Translations under genes and position numbers: made by a program
NCBI GenBank assembly: GCA_023439505.1
Contig: JAEXNR010000062.1
Location: forward strand, 310,001-374,000
Source of the DNA: Bacillota bacterium
Lineage (GTDB): Bacteria; Bacillota; Clostridia; Lachnospirales; Lachnospiraceae
Direction: 5' to 3'
DNA: 64,000 bases
The notes under the pieces: generated by a model
Told to the model about the DNA's origin: nothing
The model's database searches: none
What the model saw: only the letters and a program-made list of their open reading frames with translations
In this document: piece by piece, positions 62,233 through 64,000 of the stretch
Layout: every line of letters begins with the position of its first letter
How positions within the stretch are numbered: the stretch's first letter is position 1

Positions 62233-63291
62233 TTATGCCTCCTTCTTTGCTTTCATAGACAGGTGAATCAGAAATTGTCTTACTTTCGGAAGATTGATCA
62301 GAGCACTTCCGGCTACGGCAAAGATAATGACCAAAGCTTGTATAATGTCGATGACAGAGGTCGGTAAGCCTGTTCCAACCTGCATCGTTGTTGCTCCCGC
62401 ACGAAGTACGGCGAATAAGTATGCCACAATAACAGTACCGATGGGGTTTAGCTGGCCGATCAGGGCGATTGCCACACCGTCAAAACCGTAGCCGTCACCG
62501 AAACCCGCCATTAAGCGGAATTGGGTTCCGTGGAGCTCCACACTGCCGCCAAGTCCCGCGATTGCTCCGGATACAATAAAGGAGATAAGCATCAGCTTCT
62601 TTACGGGAAAACCGTTATATTGGGAGGCGGTCTTATTCAAACCGACTGCCCGCAGCCAAAATCCCTTTGAGGTATGGAACAGAAAATAATGAATTACTGC
62701 TGCCAGCACCAGAGCAATGATAATTCCGGCATGGATACGGGTTCCTCCCACAATACGGATAAGCTTATCTGTTACAGCAGCTGTCTGGGGAAGATTGCCG
62801 TCTCTCAGAGGGGAGGTATAAACATAGCCCATGAACAATATGGCAATGTAATTTAACATGATACTGACAATCATCTCATTCAGTCCCCGTGTGATCTTTA
62901 ACAGGCCTGGAATGCATCCCCATAAACCTCCGATCAGTGTACCGAATAACAGGCTAAGAAGAAGCAGAGGCAGGCCGGTGAGAAAAGTTGCTGTAGTGGA
63001 GATCCAGATACTGGCGACTGCACCCATTACAAACTGTCCTTCCGCTCCCAGATTGAAAACACCGCATTTATAGGCAAAGGTCGCAGCCAGTCCCGTGAAA
63101 ATCAGGGGGACCGCCTTTACTACGGTTTCACCGAAGTTGGAAACCGTTCCAAAAGCTCCGCGGAATAAGTACCGGTAAGCCTCAATGGGGCTTCCACCTA
63201 CAATCGCAATCAGAAGCCCACCCACAAGAAAGGAACATAACACGGACAGGATAGGAACTAAAATTTTGAATAATTTATTGTTTGTCTTCAT
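62233..63291 (-). CDS. BMP-type ABC transporter permease (first permease)
   Basis: A 352-residue membrane protein of the YufP type. AYKCGVFNLGAEGQFVMGAVASI near residues 70-92 and ITRGLNEMIVSIMLNYIAILF are the family hallmarks, with KAVGLNKTASQYNGF-like coupling sequence (here RAVGLNKTASQYNGFPVKKL). It pairs with the permease at 61288. The gene start is 14 bp after the ATPase stop, and the pair probably forms a heterodimer. Confidence 0.9.
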   Translation of the reverse strand: MKTNNKLFKILVPILSVLCSFLVGGLLIAIVGGSPIEAYRYLFRGAFGTVSNFGETVVKAVPLIFTGLAATFAYKCGVFNLGAEGQFVMGAVASIWISTTATFLTGLPLLLLSLLFGTLIGGLWGCIPGLLKITRGLNEMIVSIMLNYIAILFMGYVYTSPLRDGNLPQTAAVTDKLIRIVGGTRIHAGIIIALVLAAVIHYFLFHTSKGFWLRAVGLNKTASQYNGFPVKKLMLISFIVSGAIAGLGGSVELHGTQFRLMAGFGDGYGFDGVAIALIGQLNPIGTVIVAYLFAVLRAGATTMQVGTGLPTSVIDIIQALVIIFAVAGSALINLPKVRQFLIHLSMKAKKEA

Positions 63292-63305
63292 TTAACAGAT
63301 CTCCT

Positions 63306-64000
63306 TTATGAAACTTTGCCTGACATAGCCAAAGAAATTTCTTTGATCGGAGGATTCTCTCCCGGATAAATTCCCATGATACTTCCTTCAAACATCACAG
63401 CGATACGGTCCGATAATTTTAATACTTCATCGAAATCAGCGCTGATGAGCAGTATGGCGCATCCCCGGTCCCTGGCTTCAATGATTTTATCATGGACATA
63501 TTTTGCAGCCCCGATATCCAGACCTCTGGTGGGATGTACGGCAATCAAAATATCCGGCAATTCCTCCAGTTCTCTGGCCAGAACAATTTTTTGCTGATTA
63601 CCTCCGGATAGGTTACGGGTTTCCTGGTCCAGGGAAGCACATCGTACATCGTATCTTTTCTTCATCTCATCTGCATATTCGGTGATTGCCCTGTTCTTTA
63701 GCAATATCCCTTTGCCATAGGAAATCCGGGGGCGCTGTGTACTTTTTAGTACCAGGTTTTCCTTAACGCTCATATTTCCGATCAATCCCATTTTGTTACG
63801 ATCCTCCGGAATATGGGAAACATTAGAGTTAATAAAGAATTTCGGCAGAAATTTCTTTACAATTTCACCTTTTAGATAAACGGTTCCGCTTTCCGGCGCA
63901 ATTACTCCGGTTACCAGCTGTGCCAGCTGAGATTGCCCGTTTCCGTCTACTCCGGCAATTCCCAGAATTTCTCCTTTTCCAAGGGTAAGACAGACATCCT
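63306..64000 (-). CDS. BMP-type ABC transporter ATP-binding protein, C-terminal part (continues beyond window)
   Basis: The frame is open to the right edge, so the start is missing; a Met at 63791 is internal. The visible 231 residues are the second ATPase cassette of a fused double-cassette protein (YufO/RbsA/MglA type): Walker A-like GVDGNGQSQL, then HIPEDRNKMGLIGNMSVKENL, signature NLSGGNQQK, and Walker B region PDILIAVHPTRGLDIG. His in the Walker B region, where Glu-Pro is usual, is common in this non-catalytic second cassette. It is the first gene of the transporter operon in this view. Confidence 0.88.
   Translation of the reverse strand, partial: DVCLTLGKGEILGIAGVDGNGQSQLAQLVTGVIAPESGTVYLKGEIVKKFLPKFFINSNVSHIPEDRNKMGLIGNMSVKENLVLKSTQRPRISYGKGILLKNRAITEYADEMKKRYDVRCASLDQETRNLSGGNQQKIVLARELEELPDILIAVHPTRGLDIGAAKYVHDKIIEARDRGCAILLISADFDEVLKLSDRIAVMFEGSIMGIYPGENPPIKEISLAMSGKVS

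Overview
The window looks like chromosome from a low-GC, anaerobic, probably spore-forming member of the Clostridia, most like a Lachnospiraceae species. The signs are clostridial-type lipoproteins and Shine-Dalgarno sites, a tryptophan T-box leader, YesM/YesN-type two-component systems, large serine recombinases, and many glycan and sugar catabolic genes. No rRNA, tRNA or CRISPR array was recognised.

Backbone, left part (1-8364). An SsuBC-like ABC transporter is flanked by two paralogues of the DszB (sulfinate desulfinase) / SsuA fold. It is followed by a T-box-controlled trpXYZ-like transporter, then a lactate/malate dehydrogenase-type gene on the minus strand.

Middle (8148-45474). A single 261-codon polysaccharide deacetylase gene of the sporulation PdaB type is cut into three pieces at 8148-8364, 15133-15464 and 45238-45474. 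Joining the pieces restores one uninterrupted frame (786 bp) with all NodB motifs and no lost codon. The two interruptions are separate site-specific elements. Element 1 (about 6.77 kb) carries a LacI regulator, a serine esterase/beta-lactamase, a secreted alpha/beta-hydrolase, a small ORF and an intact large serine recombinase abutting its right end. Element 2 (about 29.8 kb) carries a toxin-antitoxin pair, nucleotidyltransferases, an intact serine recombinase near its left end, and a glycan-use locus: two-component system, sugar ABC transporter, GH31 enzyme, a 2517-residue secreted beta-helix protein, an AraC regulator and a GH2 beta-galactosidase. It also holds decayed fragments, including a broken serine recombinase beside its right end. 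Joined end to end, the ends of each element form an inverted-repeat attP-like site with a 10-bp centre. The arrangement resembles the sporulation-time excision elements known from sigK and spsM, so programmed reassembly of the deacetylase gene is the main hypothesis from this window.

Backbone, right part (45474-64000). It holds a lipoprotein, a methyltransferase and an aldose-epimerase-like gene. Next comes a LacI-controlled polyol/ketose operon: GatY-type aldolase, FGGY kinase, GatD-like dehydrogenase, PfkB kinase and aldo/keto reductase. L-fucose genes follow (mutarotase fucU, AraC regulator, isomerase fucI, FGGY kinase). A convergent BMP-type ABC transporter (lipoprotein, two permeases, ATPase running off the window) may feed these pathways.
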